From Phialocephala subalpina (Eukaryota > Ascomycota > Leotiomycetes > Helotiales > Mollisiaceae), in NCBI GenBank assembly GCA_900073065.1, contig FJOG01000014.1, positions 980,803-1,044,802 of the forward strand: DNA of 64,000 nt, in the 5' to 3' direction. Position numbers and translations under genes: made by a program. The notes under the pieces were generated by a model. The model ran no database searches, had not been told where the DNA came from, and was given only the letters and a program-made list of their open reading frames with translations. Positions within the stretch are counted from its first letter, which is position 1. Every line of letters begins with the position of its first letter. Below, piece after piece: positions 21,646-33,428 of the stretch.

Positions 21646-21949
21646 TATTTCCGCGCTCCCAGATCTTTTGCTGAGAGTTTTATATTGCAATCATCGTTTT
21701 ATATCTGCAAAAATGAGAGAGGGTTGGCATGGGGGCGTAGAGAATGTTCGTTGAGTGTTCCGGACAATTTTCTCATCGAAAAATGTCGATGCCCAGACCG
21801 ATGATGTCGGTCTGCATCATCCTTGCAAGTCGCATGATTCCAACATCAGCCTCGACGAACGAGCTCGAAGCTTGAGCTTAAGCTTCCCCTCAATTGTGTT
21901 TGTGTTACAGGATGCTTTGTATTATGTAGCTACAGCAATACAATTCACA
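21646..21949. promoter_or_regulatory. Divergent promoter region between MCP2 and a small membrane-protein gene
   Basis: A 304-bp gap between two head-to-head genes whose products are both probably mitochondrial. No specific factor site is recognised. Confidence 0.4.
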
Positions 21950-22387
21950 ATGCCTCCTAAATTCAATCTCAATGCGAGGGTACGTCCCATTCTCCTCCCT
22001 CTTCACTCCAATCCATACATGCTCATGCCCCTCCAATTCCAACCACAAGCTAACAAAACCACACAGACCGTCATGGCTCCCATCGCCGCCTTCACCATGG
22101 CCACTCTCCTCTTTGTCTACTCTAGAACCTCAATCCAAGCCGCGAAACGCAATGCACAGAGACACCGAGAAGCAGACGGCGGACAGATCAATTGGCACAA
22201 TGAGAGCTTGAGACGGCATGGCGTGTTGGAGAGTCCTGTAAAGGAAGGGACGGTGGGGGAGTTGGTTACTACGTTGCAGGTTGGTAGGGATGAGAGGAGG
22301 AGGGGAAAGGAGGAGGAACAGAAGGTTTATGAGAGGACTGAGGCTGAGAAGCTGTTACGGGAAAGGACCGGGAAGGGAAGAGGTTGA
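21950..22387 (+). CDS. Small conserved-looking single-TM protein
   Basis: Two exons (21950..21979 and 22067..22387) give 116 residues. The first exon has only ten codons (MPPKFNLNAR). The second begins with TVMAPIAAFTMATLLFVYSR, a single membrane segment at about residues 12-29 followed by Arg/Lys, then a long charged helix (SIQAAKRNAQRHREADGGQ..., VYERTEAEKLLRERTG). This architecture is common in small mitochondrial inner-membrane proteins of fungi, which is inference only. The intron of 87 nt has a GTACGT donor, a GCTAAC branch and a CACAG acceptor. The start is supported by the leader tcacaATG and by frame closure. Confidence 0.7.
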   Translation: MPPKFNLNARVRPILLPLHSNPYMLMPLQFQPQANKTTQTVMAPIAAFTMATLLFVYSRTSIQAAKRNAQRHREADGGQINWHNESLRRHGVLESPVKEGTVGELVTTLQVGRDERRRGKEEEQKVYERTEAEKLLRERTGKGRG

Positions 22388-22848
22388 TAGGGAAGAGAAG
22401 AACAGTGTGGATATGAACTGCGGAAAATTGAACAGAGATATGCATTGAGTTGGCATTTGGGTGGATTTCAAAGTCCCAGAAAACGGGTACAATTCACGGT
22501 CACTGACTACTACACAAAAGGCTGGGATATTTTGTAGCTGTTTTGAAACCCAGCTTTGTACACTGCCACCAGCGTAAAGCTTGGAAGCAGCTGCCCCTTT
22601 CCATTCTATGCTACAACATCACCCCCTTCAACCCAAGGCGACGACGATCAGGTATCTCCCCAATTGCTATTCACGCTTACTATTTCCCTTCAAAAGAACG
22701 CGAAATCCCCACGTCTTGAAACTCGGCCTTGAGTCCAGACTGAACGCCGAAAATCAAATGCAATTGCTGTAACCCATTGTCCCCCAATCCCAAAAGATTT
22801 GCTGTGAGAGATCTATACATAACATCGACAGTGCTTTGCTTCCTCATA
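22388..22848. other. Convergent 3' flanks, no gene seen
   Basis: Two genes end towards each other here. A 63-codon frame inside has no splice partner or recognisable motif. Confidence 0.5.
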
Positions 22849-24112
22849 TCATAGAAAAGCTGATTTTCGTCTTCCCTCTTCCCTGGTGTGGTTTAATTGC
22901 TTCATCACGAACTCGTACGTTAGTATCGTCGTAGTTGCTGCTGGGACTGCTCGCATCATATTGGTGCCCATCCCAGCGTAAAATGCCCTCCAACCCTCTT
23001 CCCTCAATATCGTCTTGAACGTCGTTACGACTCCTCTGTATCTCGGTAATACTGCTCTGCTCTTAGCAATGATGTTCGCTGGGCTGTGAACCTCAGATCC
23101 CTCTATTCCACCTCGAAATTGGGCATACTCTGAGGTCGACGATGGCATTGCGGACCTTAGCTGGGTTTGTAACCTTGTCCTGATTACTTCATGGGGATAT
23201 GTCGCAGAGCTGGCCATGACTTTGCTGAGTACACTCGCCGAAAATACTCCGATCCAATGACTACTATCGTCTCCTGTGCCTTGCTTCCCCATGCCTTGTC
23301 CAGTGAACTGTGTCTTTAGGAATTCGTAGGTTGGAAACTGTACAGCGACGTGGGTGAGGCCAAGGAGTGCAGGAGTGAGTCCGGAGTAGAACGAGAGGAG
23401 TCCCTCGGTCTTGTACATCTTCCTGGCGGCATCTAGTGTTGATTTGTAGTGCCACGGCGGCCTTCCACCAACCATTGATGACTTCCTGCTCACTTGTGAC
23501 ATCAATCGTGTCTTGATTACCCAAATTGGGTTCGTAATCATGGTTGAGCATGCTCCTCCAACGATGGAGGACCAGAAATTGACAAGATTCTTGTTTTCTG
23601 CAATACGTCAGTGTAGGCTCTAGAGAAGCAATGAGCTGTTCAATCATACCAAACCGGTTTCCAAAAAAGACCTTTGACTTCCCATAGACCGTGAAGTATA
23701 CAGCCCAGGTAGGTAGGTATCCCAATATAATCGGTCCAAGTCCACGATACATTCCACGAAGTCCCTCTTCGCGCCATATGATCCTTGCTGTCCCCACCAT
23801 GCCCGAATATACTGGATGTGCCAAAGGAGCGTTCGATCGTCCTCTGAATCCTCCCTGTGCCTGCAATTTCGTCTTGATCACATCCAACGGACAAGTAACG
23901 ACTCCTGACGTGAATCCAGCGGTAGCACCAGCCAACGCAGCGAAACTATCATCGGACCTTCCCCTACACCAATCCTCAAAAGGTGTAATAGGTCCATTGC
24001 TATTTCTGTGGAAGCTCAACGGGTTCCTCGAAAAGGATTGAGTTGAAGTCGGTGAGGAAGCGACGAACTCCTGGGATCCGGGAGAAGATGGCGTGCTGCG
24101 TTCATGCGACAT
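22849..24112 (-). CDS. YIA6: Mitochondrial carrier, NAD+ (pyrimidine nucleotide/FAD-like) subgroup
   Basis: Two exons on the minus strand (23650..24112 and 22849..23597) give 403 residues. After a Ser/Pro-rich head of about 55 residues come three mitochondrial-carrier repeats with the signature P-x-D/E-x-x-K/R-x-R/K: CPLDVIKTKLQAQ, NPIWVIKTRLMSQ and YPHEVIRTRLQTQ. The Trp in the second signature and LGYLPTWAVYF in the first repeat are marks of the yeast YIA6/YEA6 NAD+ transporters and related FAD/folate carriers. The protein would exchange NAD+ across the inner membrane. The last two repeats are separated by a longer loop with VHSPANIIAKSRAVLP. Intron: 52 nt, phase 1. Assignment to NAD+ over pyrimidine nucleotide is probable, not certain. 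Confidence 0.88.
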
Positions 24113-24854
24113 TGTTTAAGTATTCGGCGAAGTGAGGCTGCTTCGAAGGCCGTTCTGCGGATGGTAATACGAGTAAGCAGACAAGCTCTGGGTCTCTATC
24201 GCCGGTTCCTGTTCCAATTTCGTGTCCCGGTGTGCGGGGAAGATTCCCACGCAGCACGCCAGTGACACAGCTAACGATTATCCAAGGCCATTGACGACTG
24301 ACCTGGAGCACAAGATAAAGTTGAGGTAGAGAGGAGGGCAAAGGTGGACAGGACGTTGAGGTTTTCCGGATGTGGTGGGTTTATGAGAGAAGTGGGTTCG
24401 GCGAGTAGCTCTCACAAGCCTGGTCAATCGCTTGTGACGGGACGCACAGAAATCTCACTACAAGGCTAGAAGGAACTTGGAAAAAGAAAAAGGACGAAGG
24501 GACCTTGGTGTGGCTAGATTGAGTTAGAGTTGATGTGAGGTATAAAGTATAAAGTATAAAAGAGAGTTTGAAGACCGTCATGTGCCCTTCTGGATGGGCG
24601 GAATCAAGCTCTTGAGACTGGGAGCATCAGAGTGGGGGAACGCCTTATTTGTGAAGTAATTACAAGGATCTGGTTTCCTCTTTTGTTGCCTGCAAAGCCG
24701 AGTGCATCACCGTCACAGCTGCGCTGCGATTGATAGCAGTCACGTGAATTTACATAAGCACAGAAAATCCAGTGATCGAAGCTCAAATGTCAGCGACGAG
24801 TTGAACTCGGAAGCACATTCGAGAGCTTCATTCCCTTCACCACACAACAGCACC
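24113..24854. promoter_or_regulatory. Divergent promoter region of the NAD+ carrier and QCR7
   Basis: A 742-bp region between two head-to-head mitochondrial genes. It contains the heptamer repeat at 24541. No known activator site is picked out with confidence. Confidence 0.4.
24541..24561. repeat. Heptamer repeat (TATAAAG)2 TATAAAA
   Basis: Three head-to-tail copies of TATAAAR lie in the divergent promoter, about 310 bp before QCR7 and 430 bp before the carrier gene. Each copy resembles a TATA element. Confidence 0.8.
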
Positions 24855-25440
24855 ATGTCTCAACCATCTCTCGTCAACTTTATTGTGAAGCGGCCATGGC
24901 TCAGCAAATTCATGAAGCCATTGTCCAACTGGTACGCCAATGCCGCCGGCTACAGGAAGCTCGGGTTGAAGTATGGACTCCTGGAAGACCCGCGAGGGGC
25001 ATTGTCAAGTCAATTGGCTCTGCTAAGTTTGCAGAATACTAAAAAGAACTCTGCTAATATATCTCAATGTACAGAGCCGATGATCTGATCCCCGAAGAGT
25101 CCGAGACTGTCCTTCTTGCCCTCAAGCGTCTTCCCCCAAAGGAGGCCTACGACCGTGTCTTCCGTCTGCGGAGGGCTTTCCAGGTATGATTTGGGACGAA
25201 AAACAATTGAACACGCCAGAAATTGATTGCCTCCAGTGCTCTCTCGCTCACCAACTGCTACCAAAGGAGCAGCACACCAAGCCAGACGAGGTAGTTATCA
25301 AGCCACAGCTCCTGACTTGGATGTTTGCTCATATGTTCAACTAGGATGTCGAGTACCTCTCACCAATCATCAGACAAATTGAGGCTGAGGCGAAGGAGCG
25401 TGATGATTTGGAGTCGTTGTCCCTCAACAAGCGGAAGTAG
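24855..25440 (+). CDS. QCR7: Ubiquinol-cytochrome c reductase subunit 7 (complex III, 14 kDa)
   Basis: Four exons (24855..24970, 25075..25183, 25237..25290, 25345..25440) give 124 residues, the normal length for QCR7. The conserved core ADDLIPEESETVLLALKRLP is reconstructed across the first splice, followed by KEAYDRVFRLRRAFQ and CSLAHQLLPKEQ. QCR7 lies on the matrix side of the bc1 complex and is needed for assembly with cytochrome b. The first intron matters: read through, it gives a stop after 27 unrelated residues. It has a GCTAAT branch and a TACAG acceptor. The gene faces a mitochondrial carrier gene, sharing its promoter region. Confidence 0.95.
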
Positions 25441-26456
25441 AGGATACTGGGAAGGTGTACAATGAGACCCGGGCTGGAGGGGATATTAGACGCATCATGG
25501 ATGCAAGGCTGTACTGTATATGTGGACGAATCGAATCAAAACCTACCAACTCGTACCAACTTCGATTGTTGTGAGGCAGAGTTTGAGCTGCGTTCGTACA
25601 TTGCATGTGTGACCTGGATCGCTCGGTGACAGCTTTTATGGATTCAAGGACCTCACACTTGAAGAATGGGCAGATTCTGGGCCCAAAAAGACTATACTCG
25701 ACTGACTGGGTGACATGAAGCCTTCTCAAGCTGAGACCAGGACGTTTCAACAGACCAGCCCATCATGAGCACGCACCCCACTCACACCTAGGCTACCCTG
25801 CGACTTCACTCCTACCGTGAAATCTACAGAAGGTGACACAGATCACACATCACGTTCATGTTCCGAACTTCACTGACCATATGCTTCATATTACTTCCTA
25901 ACCTTATCCATACATAGCTCCAACTTCATGACCATGAGCACCTTGCCTCCATCCAGACCATCATCATGAGCAGCAAAAAAGACGAGAAAGAAATCATTCT
26001 ATACAGTCGCATCAGCCAACTGTTGGCCTTTACAAACAAGCGTGACCCGGCCACCAGATCAACGCGTCGCTACCGAACAGACAGACCCATCTGCTAGGCT
26101 GCAGCAGCGAAAATTGGAAACCCTCAACTCCCGTCCCGAAGAAAATACAAAGACACAAAGACCCTCGCACCATAATTGGCTTTCCATTCCCATCAGAAAG
26201 AGGTAACATTGGCACAGAGAGTCGAAAATTTCATACTCCAAGGCTCTGATCGCTGTGCTTTGGTCGTGATGCATGCTGTGCTGTTTTGCTTTCCTTTCTC
26301 TCTTTCATAGTATGTACGTATGCAACATACTTTCCAGTTCCAAACCAAATGGAGGGCTCGAGGGCTATCTCACTGAAACTCCGTAGATGCGTAAAAACAT
26401 GGTCGGGGACCTTTCTTCTCGTTCGGATAGCGCAGTACTATGTATCTTCTTCCTCA
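25441..26456. other. Convergent flanks of QCR7 and MNN9, no gene seen
   Basis: About 1 kb of 3' flanks with only chance frames. No repeat or RNA gene noticed. Confidence 0.45.
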
Positions 26457-27897
<1,441 letters not shown>

Positions 27898-28604
27898 TAC
27901 GACGGAGCCCCGGTGGCCTCAGCACCGCCAACTTAATGTATGCTATCAATTCGACTGGTGGAGGTGGATGCGCCTGCGAAGATCGTTGTCGATAGATGTG
28001 CAAGCCAGGTCGCGAGCTGTAGCGGGTGAACGTTGAGGTCGTGATTGAAGAAGTAAGATCGCGAGTGGCAGGGACTTGGTCACTTTGGGAACTATTTTCG
28101 TCAAGGCTTGGCGCCGCTTAGCTCCAGTCGCTGATGAACGTCTGTTCCTCACCGGAACATTATTCCAGGAGCTTCAATTCATGAAAAATAAATTACATTT
28201 GTTTCCCCATAAGTTCAACTTGTGGTAGTTCCTCTGTCTTCAAAACTCGCACCAAAAGTCTCGGCATAAAGTATAAACGGTCAACAAGTCGTTTCAGGTG
28301 AGTTGAGCTCCCAGGTCGAAAAAGGGGTCCAGCACGTGATTGCGCTACAGAACGCCTCCGTGCTCTGTCAGCCTTGTTTTCTTGCTCTCAAAACGTGCCA
28401 GTCGGTGTACATCTTCCATTGTCCTGTTTGTCTTGAAAGCATTTGTCCTCAATAACTCATTACAGCCACCTCTGACAATCTTTAGATTAGTCCATAACGG
28501 CAGCCATTCTCTCCTTGACTTTTAGGCTGCAGCGGCCCTTGTCACTTAGACAGAACACTGTCATCATTCCTTCATCTTCATCAATCCCATCAAAATCATT
28601 CACG
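27898..28604. other. Divergent upstream region of MNN9 and the glycosylase gene
   Basis: About 700 bp between head-to-head genes. The glycosylase frame can be extended upstream to a TTG at 28515 but no ATG supports that. The leader before 28605 is rich in TCATC repeats. No specific site is assigned. Confidence 0.4.
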
Positions 28605-29813
28605 ATGTCTCCAAGAAGGTCAGCACGTATTTCTTCGGCAATCAAGGACGAGAAAGAGGATACCAAACCCACAACAAATGGAGCTACGCCACCCAAGGTG
28701 GCAAACATCAGCAAGAAAAGGAAGGTTGCTCCAGAAATTGCAGAACCATCGACCAATGGCAGTCCATCCACTCCAAAGAGAAAGAAGGCTTCGAAGCCTC
28801 TTCCGCCCATCACCCCAACTCCGTCAGCTATTAGTTTGATGTCAATGCCTTACAGCTCAGGGGACATTAACGACAGTACTCCACCTCCCATCAATCGACT
28901 TGCAATACCAAACGGAACCAATGCAGCTCTGGTGACGCCGGAAACTCATCGACTGGTAGCTAGCAAGCCAGTTGATCAAGTCTCTCCGTCCAAAAAAGCT
29001 GGTATCAAGACCACTAGCAATCTACTTGATGAAGCTCACGCCCATCTTATCAAGGTAGATCCGAAGTTGAAACCAATCATTGAGAAGCATCGTTGCCATG
29101 TCTTCTCACCAGAGGGATTAGCTGAAGAGATTGACCCGTTCAGAAGTCTAGCAAGCGGAATTATTTCTCAACAGGTCAGTTGTCTGATTACATTTCAGAA
29201 CTTCGCCTATTGACACCAAAGCTAGGTCTCGGGAGCAGCAGCAAAGAGCATCAAGGCAAAGTTCGTTGCATTGTTCAATGCAGACAAGCCAGATGCTGCG
29301 CTACACATCTTCCCCACTCCATCCCAAGTATGTGGCAGCTCCATCGAGGTCTTAAGAACTGCAGGTCTTTCACAACGCAAAGCAGAGTACATCCTAGGCC
29401 TTGCCGAGAAGTTCCACTCCAAAGAGCTCACAACGGAGATACTGTTTAACGCCTCTTACGAGGAAGTGCTAGAGTCACTGATCAAGGTCAGAGGTCTTGG
29501 GAAATGGAGCGTGGAAATGTTCGCTTGCTTTGGACTGAAGAGACTGGATGTGTTCTCGACTGGGGATTTGGGTGTTCAGAGAGGCATGGCTGCATTCATA
29601 GGAAAGGATGTGAGTAAGCTGAAGGGTAAAGGAGGAAAGTGGAAGTATATGAGTGAGAAGGAAATGGAAGAGATGGCCGAGAAGTTCAAGCCTTACAGGT
29701 AGGCGTACGTTGCAGAGTATGATGGCTTAATTACTGACTTTTCTTCCAGAAGTATTTTCATGTGGTTGATGTGGCGTGTGGAAGAGGTTGATATCAGCAC
29801 TCTGGAAGGTTGA
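28605..29813 (+). CDS. MAG1: DNA-3-methyladenine glycosylase II (HhH-GPD, Mag1/AlkA type)
   Basis: Three exons (28605..29174, 29226..29698, 29750..29813) give 368 residues. The first 130 residues are Lys/Ser/Pro-rich with nuclear-localisation-like clusters (KKRKVAPE, TPKRKKASK). The glycosylase domain begins near residue 140 (NLLDEAHAHLIKVDPKL) and includes FRSLASGIISQQVSGAAAK, the helix-hairpin-helix VRGLGKWSVEM and the catalytic Asp304 in STGDLGVQRG. The enzyme removes alkylated purines to start base excision repair. A short last exon adds SIFMWLMWRVEEVD, expected in this family, so the intron at 29699-29749 is needed. It is longer than yeast Mag1 because of the N-terminal tail. Confidence 0.94.
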
Positions 29814-30260
29814 ATTGTGCTTGTCTTCATCAAAGCTAGGATTCATTGGATGATGTGTGTAAGATGAAGGTGGGACAGTATGGTTTGGAGCCAAGAATTA
29901 TTGCTCTGTCGTCCTTCCAAATACCCTCCAATTTTCCTGCTTTGCCATCTTGCTAGTTCGTTGTTTTTGGTTGAATATGTGGGTACCCGCTTAAAGTCAA
30001 CTGGTACATGGAGACTGCACTCGAGACACGAGCAATCTAAAGAATACCACGAATTGTGGTGATGAATGTTATTTCGCAACCGACAAGATATTTGCATAAT
30101 GCCTTTGGCATCTTATTCAAAGCTATACCAGTCCAGCAAATGCCAAAGGCCTGATCTAAGCACATAGCAACGTCAGTCAACGCTAGTAATCTAGCACTCC
30201 AAACATCACAAGCCTCAACCTTCTCAGCAAGAGTCTGGCTGCTCGTCGTCATACATGCCA
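29814..30260. other. Convergent flanks, no gene seen
   Basis: 3' UTR of the glycosylase gene and of the coiled-coil gene. Short frames on both strands overlap and have no features. Confidence 0.45.
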
Positions 30261-30362
30261 TTAGAACTTGCGAGTAAGCTCCTCTAGGGGCGGCAAAGCA
30301 TCATCGTCATCTTCGTTATCTTCTTCGTCTTCATTGCCCTCGCCCTCAACCTCGCCTTCACT
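30261..30362 (-). pseudogene. Acidic C-terminal tail cut off by the in-frame TGA
   Basis: Thirty-three codons follow the TGA in the same frame: alternating Glu/Asp/Gly (GEGNEDEEDNEDDDD), then ALPPLEELTRKF and TAA. The orderly end and biased composition suggest it was or still is the natural C-terminus of the coiled-coil protein. Confidence 0.45.
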
Positions 30363-30943
30363 TCACTTTTCACCTTCACCTCCTGCCACACCCTCCGTCA
30401 AAGATAGCAAAGCATCAGCAGCCACCTCCCCCCTCCCACTCTCCCCCCTCAACGCCTTCAACTCCTCCTCAAGCATCCTATTCTTCTCCTGCACAGCCCT
30501 CAACTCCTCCCTCAACTTCACCACCTCCTCCCCCTCCTCCTTTTTTTCCTCCGCACACTTCTTCGCCCAATCCACTTTCAACTTCATCTTCAGCTCCTCC
30601 AACTTCCCTCGATTCTCTTCTTCAAGGTCAAGCTTTGCCTCACGGCGCATCTCGTTCTTCATCTTTCCGGCGACGTATTTATCGAAGCGTTTTTGTTCAT
30701 CTTGGAGGTAGACTTTCTCGATGTCTTCGTACATTTCTGCTTGGTATCCTTGGAGGTCGATAAATTTGCTGCTGTAGATTTCGGGCCCATCTTCGTAGTC
30801 CATTTCATAGCGCTTCTGGAGGAGGTTGGTGATTTGAGGTGGAAAGAGGGAGGTAGGAGACATACTGCGGAGGCATTATCAGTGAAGCCGATGCCTGCGC
30901 GTTCGCGTGTGCGCTTGCCATTCTTGTTCTCTGTGCTGTTCAT
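30363..30943 (-). CDS. Charged coiled-coil hypothetical protein, with in-frame stop before an acidic tail
   Basis: Two exons on the minus strand (30866..30943 and 30363..30815) give 176 residues. The short first exon reads MNSTENKNGKRTRERAGIGF; after a 50-nt intron (GTATGT...CCAG) comes EMDYEDGPEIYSSKFIDLQG and then about 110 residues of heptad-like charged helix. The frame stops at TGA 30363-30365, but the same frame stays open for 33 further codons beyond it, encoding a very acidic stretch that ends in ALPPLEELTRKF and TAA at 30261. That tail looks like real coding sequence, so the TGA may be a recent nonsense change or an error. No family is recognised. Confidence 0.6.
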
Positions 30944-31623
30944 CTTGATGTGTTTGTGGATTGGTGTCGTTGCGCTTAGAGTCAAAATGGTTGGACCGAG
31001 GACGATTTGTCTGGTGGGAAGTCTTGCGCTCGAAGTTCACCGAGATCACACGGCAGACTAGAGGATGATGCCAGTGAATCACTTACACTACGCGGCCGCC
31101 TTTGACTCGAAAAGTTCACGGTGAATGTCAGGTGGAGAAAAGTTTGATTTTCAACTTTGCTGGTGAGTTTCAATGTCGAGATGCAGATGGAACGCCAAGG
31201 AAGCCGAGAGGCATTTAACAAGTCAATGTCAGGGATATCTTAGGGCTTTGTGCCGAAATGTGGATGAAGAGTTGACGAGCAATCTAAGAGGACCGCAACT
31301 AGCTGTGTCCAGTATACAGAGCTAGACTGGATATTCAGCTGTGAGACTTGTTATGCGCCATGGAGCCTTTGTATTAGATTCCTTCCTGTCATGCTGAATG
31401 ACCCATGTCTCATGTCATTGTCGGGCTGAGAGCAAAGACAGATGAGCCTTATACCTTGCTTTCGCCTTATGGAGAGAAGGTTGGGGAGCGCCTGCGAGCC
31501 GCGCTAGGCCCCCACCTGAACACCGATGGCATTTTATTGAGGAGAACTGATGGGACGAGAAAATCAAGCGGACTGCCAGGAGGTGAAGCCTGTGGATCTC
31601 TCTGTGAAGGTTTCGTTTTTGGT
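30944..31623. other. Intergenic, no reliable gene
   Basis: Upstream region of the coiled-coil gene. A plus-strand frame from ATG 31405 (95 codons) overlaps antisense to the decayed gene next door and has no domain or splice support, so it is not called. Confidence 0.35.
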
Positions 31624-33428
31624 TTACCGGACCGATCTTCGTTCTTCATCCCTTGCGCAAATTTGATCATGCTCGTTGTAGACAAGGCTTGAAGCATTCA
31701 GATATTTTCTTTCGAAGAACAAGAACGCCTTTACTGCTTCCCTTCCGAAATACGCAGCTCTTTCAATTCTTTCTTTCGTCCACAAAGACTTAGCTCTTAC
31801 AAGCCTTTCGAAGTCATCGACTGATTCCGCAGCATTTTTCTCTCGACTTTCGACTTCATCCTCGAGTTTCTGCTTGTTAATCACAAGCTCCATTTCCTTC
31901 ATTAACCGAAGCATATGTATTTCTTACTGTGCTGCTTCATGTTATGAATCTTCTTTCGGCAACAATTTGACCTCCTCATTGCGCTGATTTGCCTGAGCGT
32001 CCGCAGGTTCTGTCTGCGGACCGAGACGGGGCCCATCTGGTATAGGTGTGTCCAGCAGAATCGAGGTGTAATCTTTGTTATTCTTGTGCATGCAATTTGG
32101 GTGAGTTCCGGGAAGAAGTTCTTCGTCTTCGACGCCGATAACAGATGGATAGTGGTAGCCCTCGAAGGTTGCTATAGTTCCTGCGACTGACAGTTTAAAA
32201 GCTCTAGGTAGAAGATGCAAGCCACTGAGGTCACCTCCAGCCGTCTTCTCGGTAGCACGATTCGTTTCCGCAAGACTCTCAAAGTCATCCTCAGCACTGA
32301 GCTGAGAAGAAGTATCGCTCTTGCTGTCTTCACCGGTGTCTGTTTCAGCATCATCAAGATTGTCAGGAGAAGAACCAATGTCTGTAGCCTGCTGGCAAGT
32401 TTCGTCTTGCGACTTTCCAAATTCACAGTCGTCTGTGTCGAACTTACTAATACTCCCCTGATCTTTTTGGCCATTATGTTCACCAGAACAGCTCTCCGCT
32501 TTAAGCATTGCAAAGTGGTCCACAATGGGCTCGGCATCCTCCTCACTTTCGTTATCGATATTCTTTTCTTCCTCCGGGGACATCTTGCTGGCAATGTCCT
32601 GTGGTATGATAAGCAGTATAGCAGGCGTACTGGGACCGGCAGAAGAAGGATCAGAGCTTCCATCATCAACGTCTGGTTCTTGCACGCCTAGGCCGCTACT
32701 TTCCAAGGAGTCATCGAAGGTCACCACCTCACTCAGCAGCCCTCGATCAACCAACTCAAGCACATGATTCTTGATGACTCTCTTGTGCCGGTCCAGCAAG
32801 CGACTCGAGAATCCCACCTTGATCAATTCTCTTCTAAACGCCTTCCAAACCAACTTGTCGTCTTCAGTATATGTCGTTAACATGCTCTTCTCTTCATGGC
32901 TTCCTGTCGCTTGCAAATTTGCGGTTACCCAGTTCAATGAGCGCTTGATGTCTTGTAAGTTCTTGCCATGAGCATTCATGTACGCCTCTACCCTCCCTGT
33001 GATCCAATAGCCAACATGTTCAGAAACAATGTTGTAGCCTGGGTATACGTCGCTAGCTCCCCTCTTATCTTCCCCAGATCCTACATCTCTCCATTTCCAA
33101 ACTTCACCCGCTGCCATAGCCTCGTAACACTTCTCTTCTCCTCCGACAACCCATTGTACTTCTCCAATATCTGCGACAGAACTCCGAGCACCCGCCGACA
33201 ATCTCTAGCTAAAACCGCGAGCTCTTTCCTCCGATTGTCTTCTTTGCGATTCAAAAGGGAGTCGTGCTTTGAGACTTCGAGCTGGAGCCGATTGAGGATG
33301 ATGTGGAGAGAATTTACTTCTCGGGTGAGGTTATCGTGAGCGCCACATGCTTTCCGGGCGTTTTGAGCGGTATTACAGGCTATTTGAGTGAGGGTGATGA
33401 AGTCCCCTATCGAGTAGCCGAAGGACAT
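31624..33428 (-). pseudogene. Decayed fungal STAND-N-like / Helo-like N-terminal protein
   Basis: ATG 33428 opens MSFGYSIGDFITLTQIACNTA, a typical start of the fungal N-terminal helical domain found on STAND/NLR-like and incompatibility proteins, and reads well for 115 residues. A TAG at 33081-33083 then interrupts GEM-stop-DLGKIRGELATYTQA. A one-base loss in the G run near 32990-33000 shifts the frame before GRVEAYMNAHGKNLQDIK. The next 350 residues (acidic, Ser/Glu-rich, to LGPQTEPADAQ) are open, then two TAA codons (31942-31944 and 31924-31926) interrupt a link to a C-terminal coiled coil (MEMELVINKQKLEDEVESRE..., AVKAFLFFERKYLNAS). The stops fit Gln codons changed by C to T in CpA context, as RIP would cause. 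No NTPase domain is present. It is not expected to give a full protein. Confidence 0.65.

Noticed and set aside
31405..31692. A 95-codon plus-strand frame starting with ATG
   Set aside because: It overlaps the C-terminal coiled coil of the decayed gene on the other strand and has no motif or splice partner.
32172..32691. Long frames on both strands inside the acidic region of the decayed gene
   Set aside because: They are shadows of a Ser/Glu-rich coding stretch, whose biased codons keep other phases open.
31942..33201. A 419-codon minus-strand frame read as one protein from its first Met
   Set aside because: Its first 65 or so codons are the shifted reading of the STAND-N-like start; only the part after about 32998 is in the true frame.
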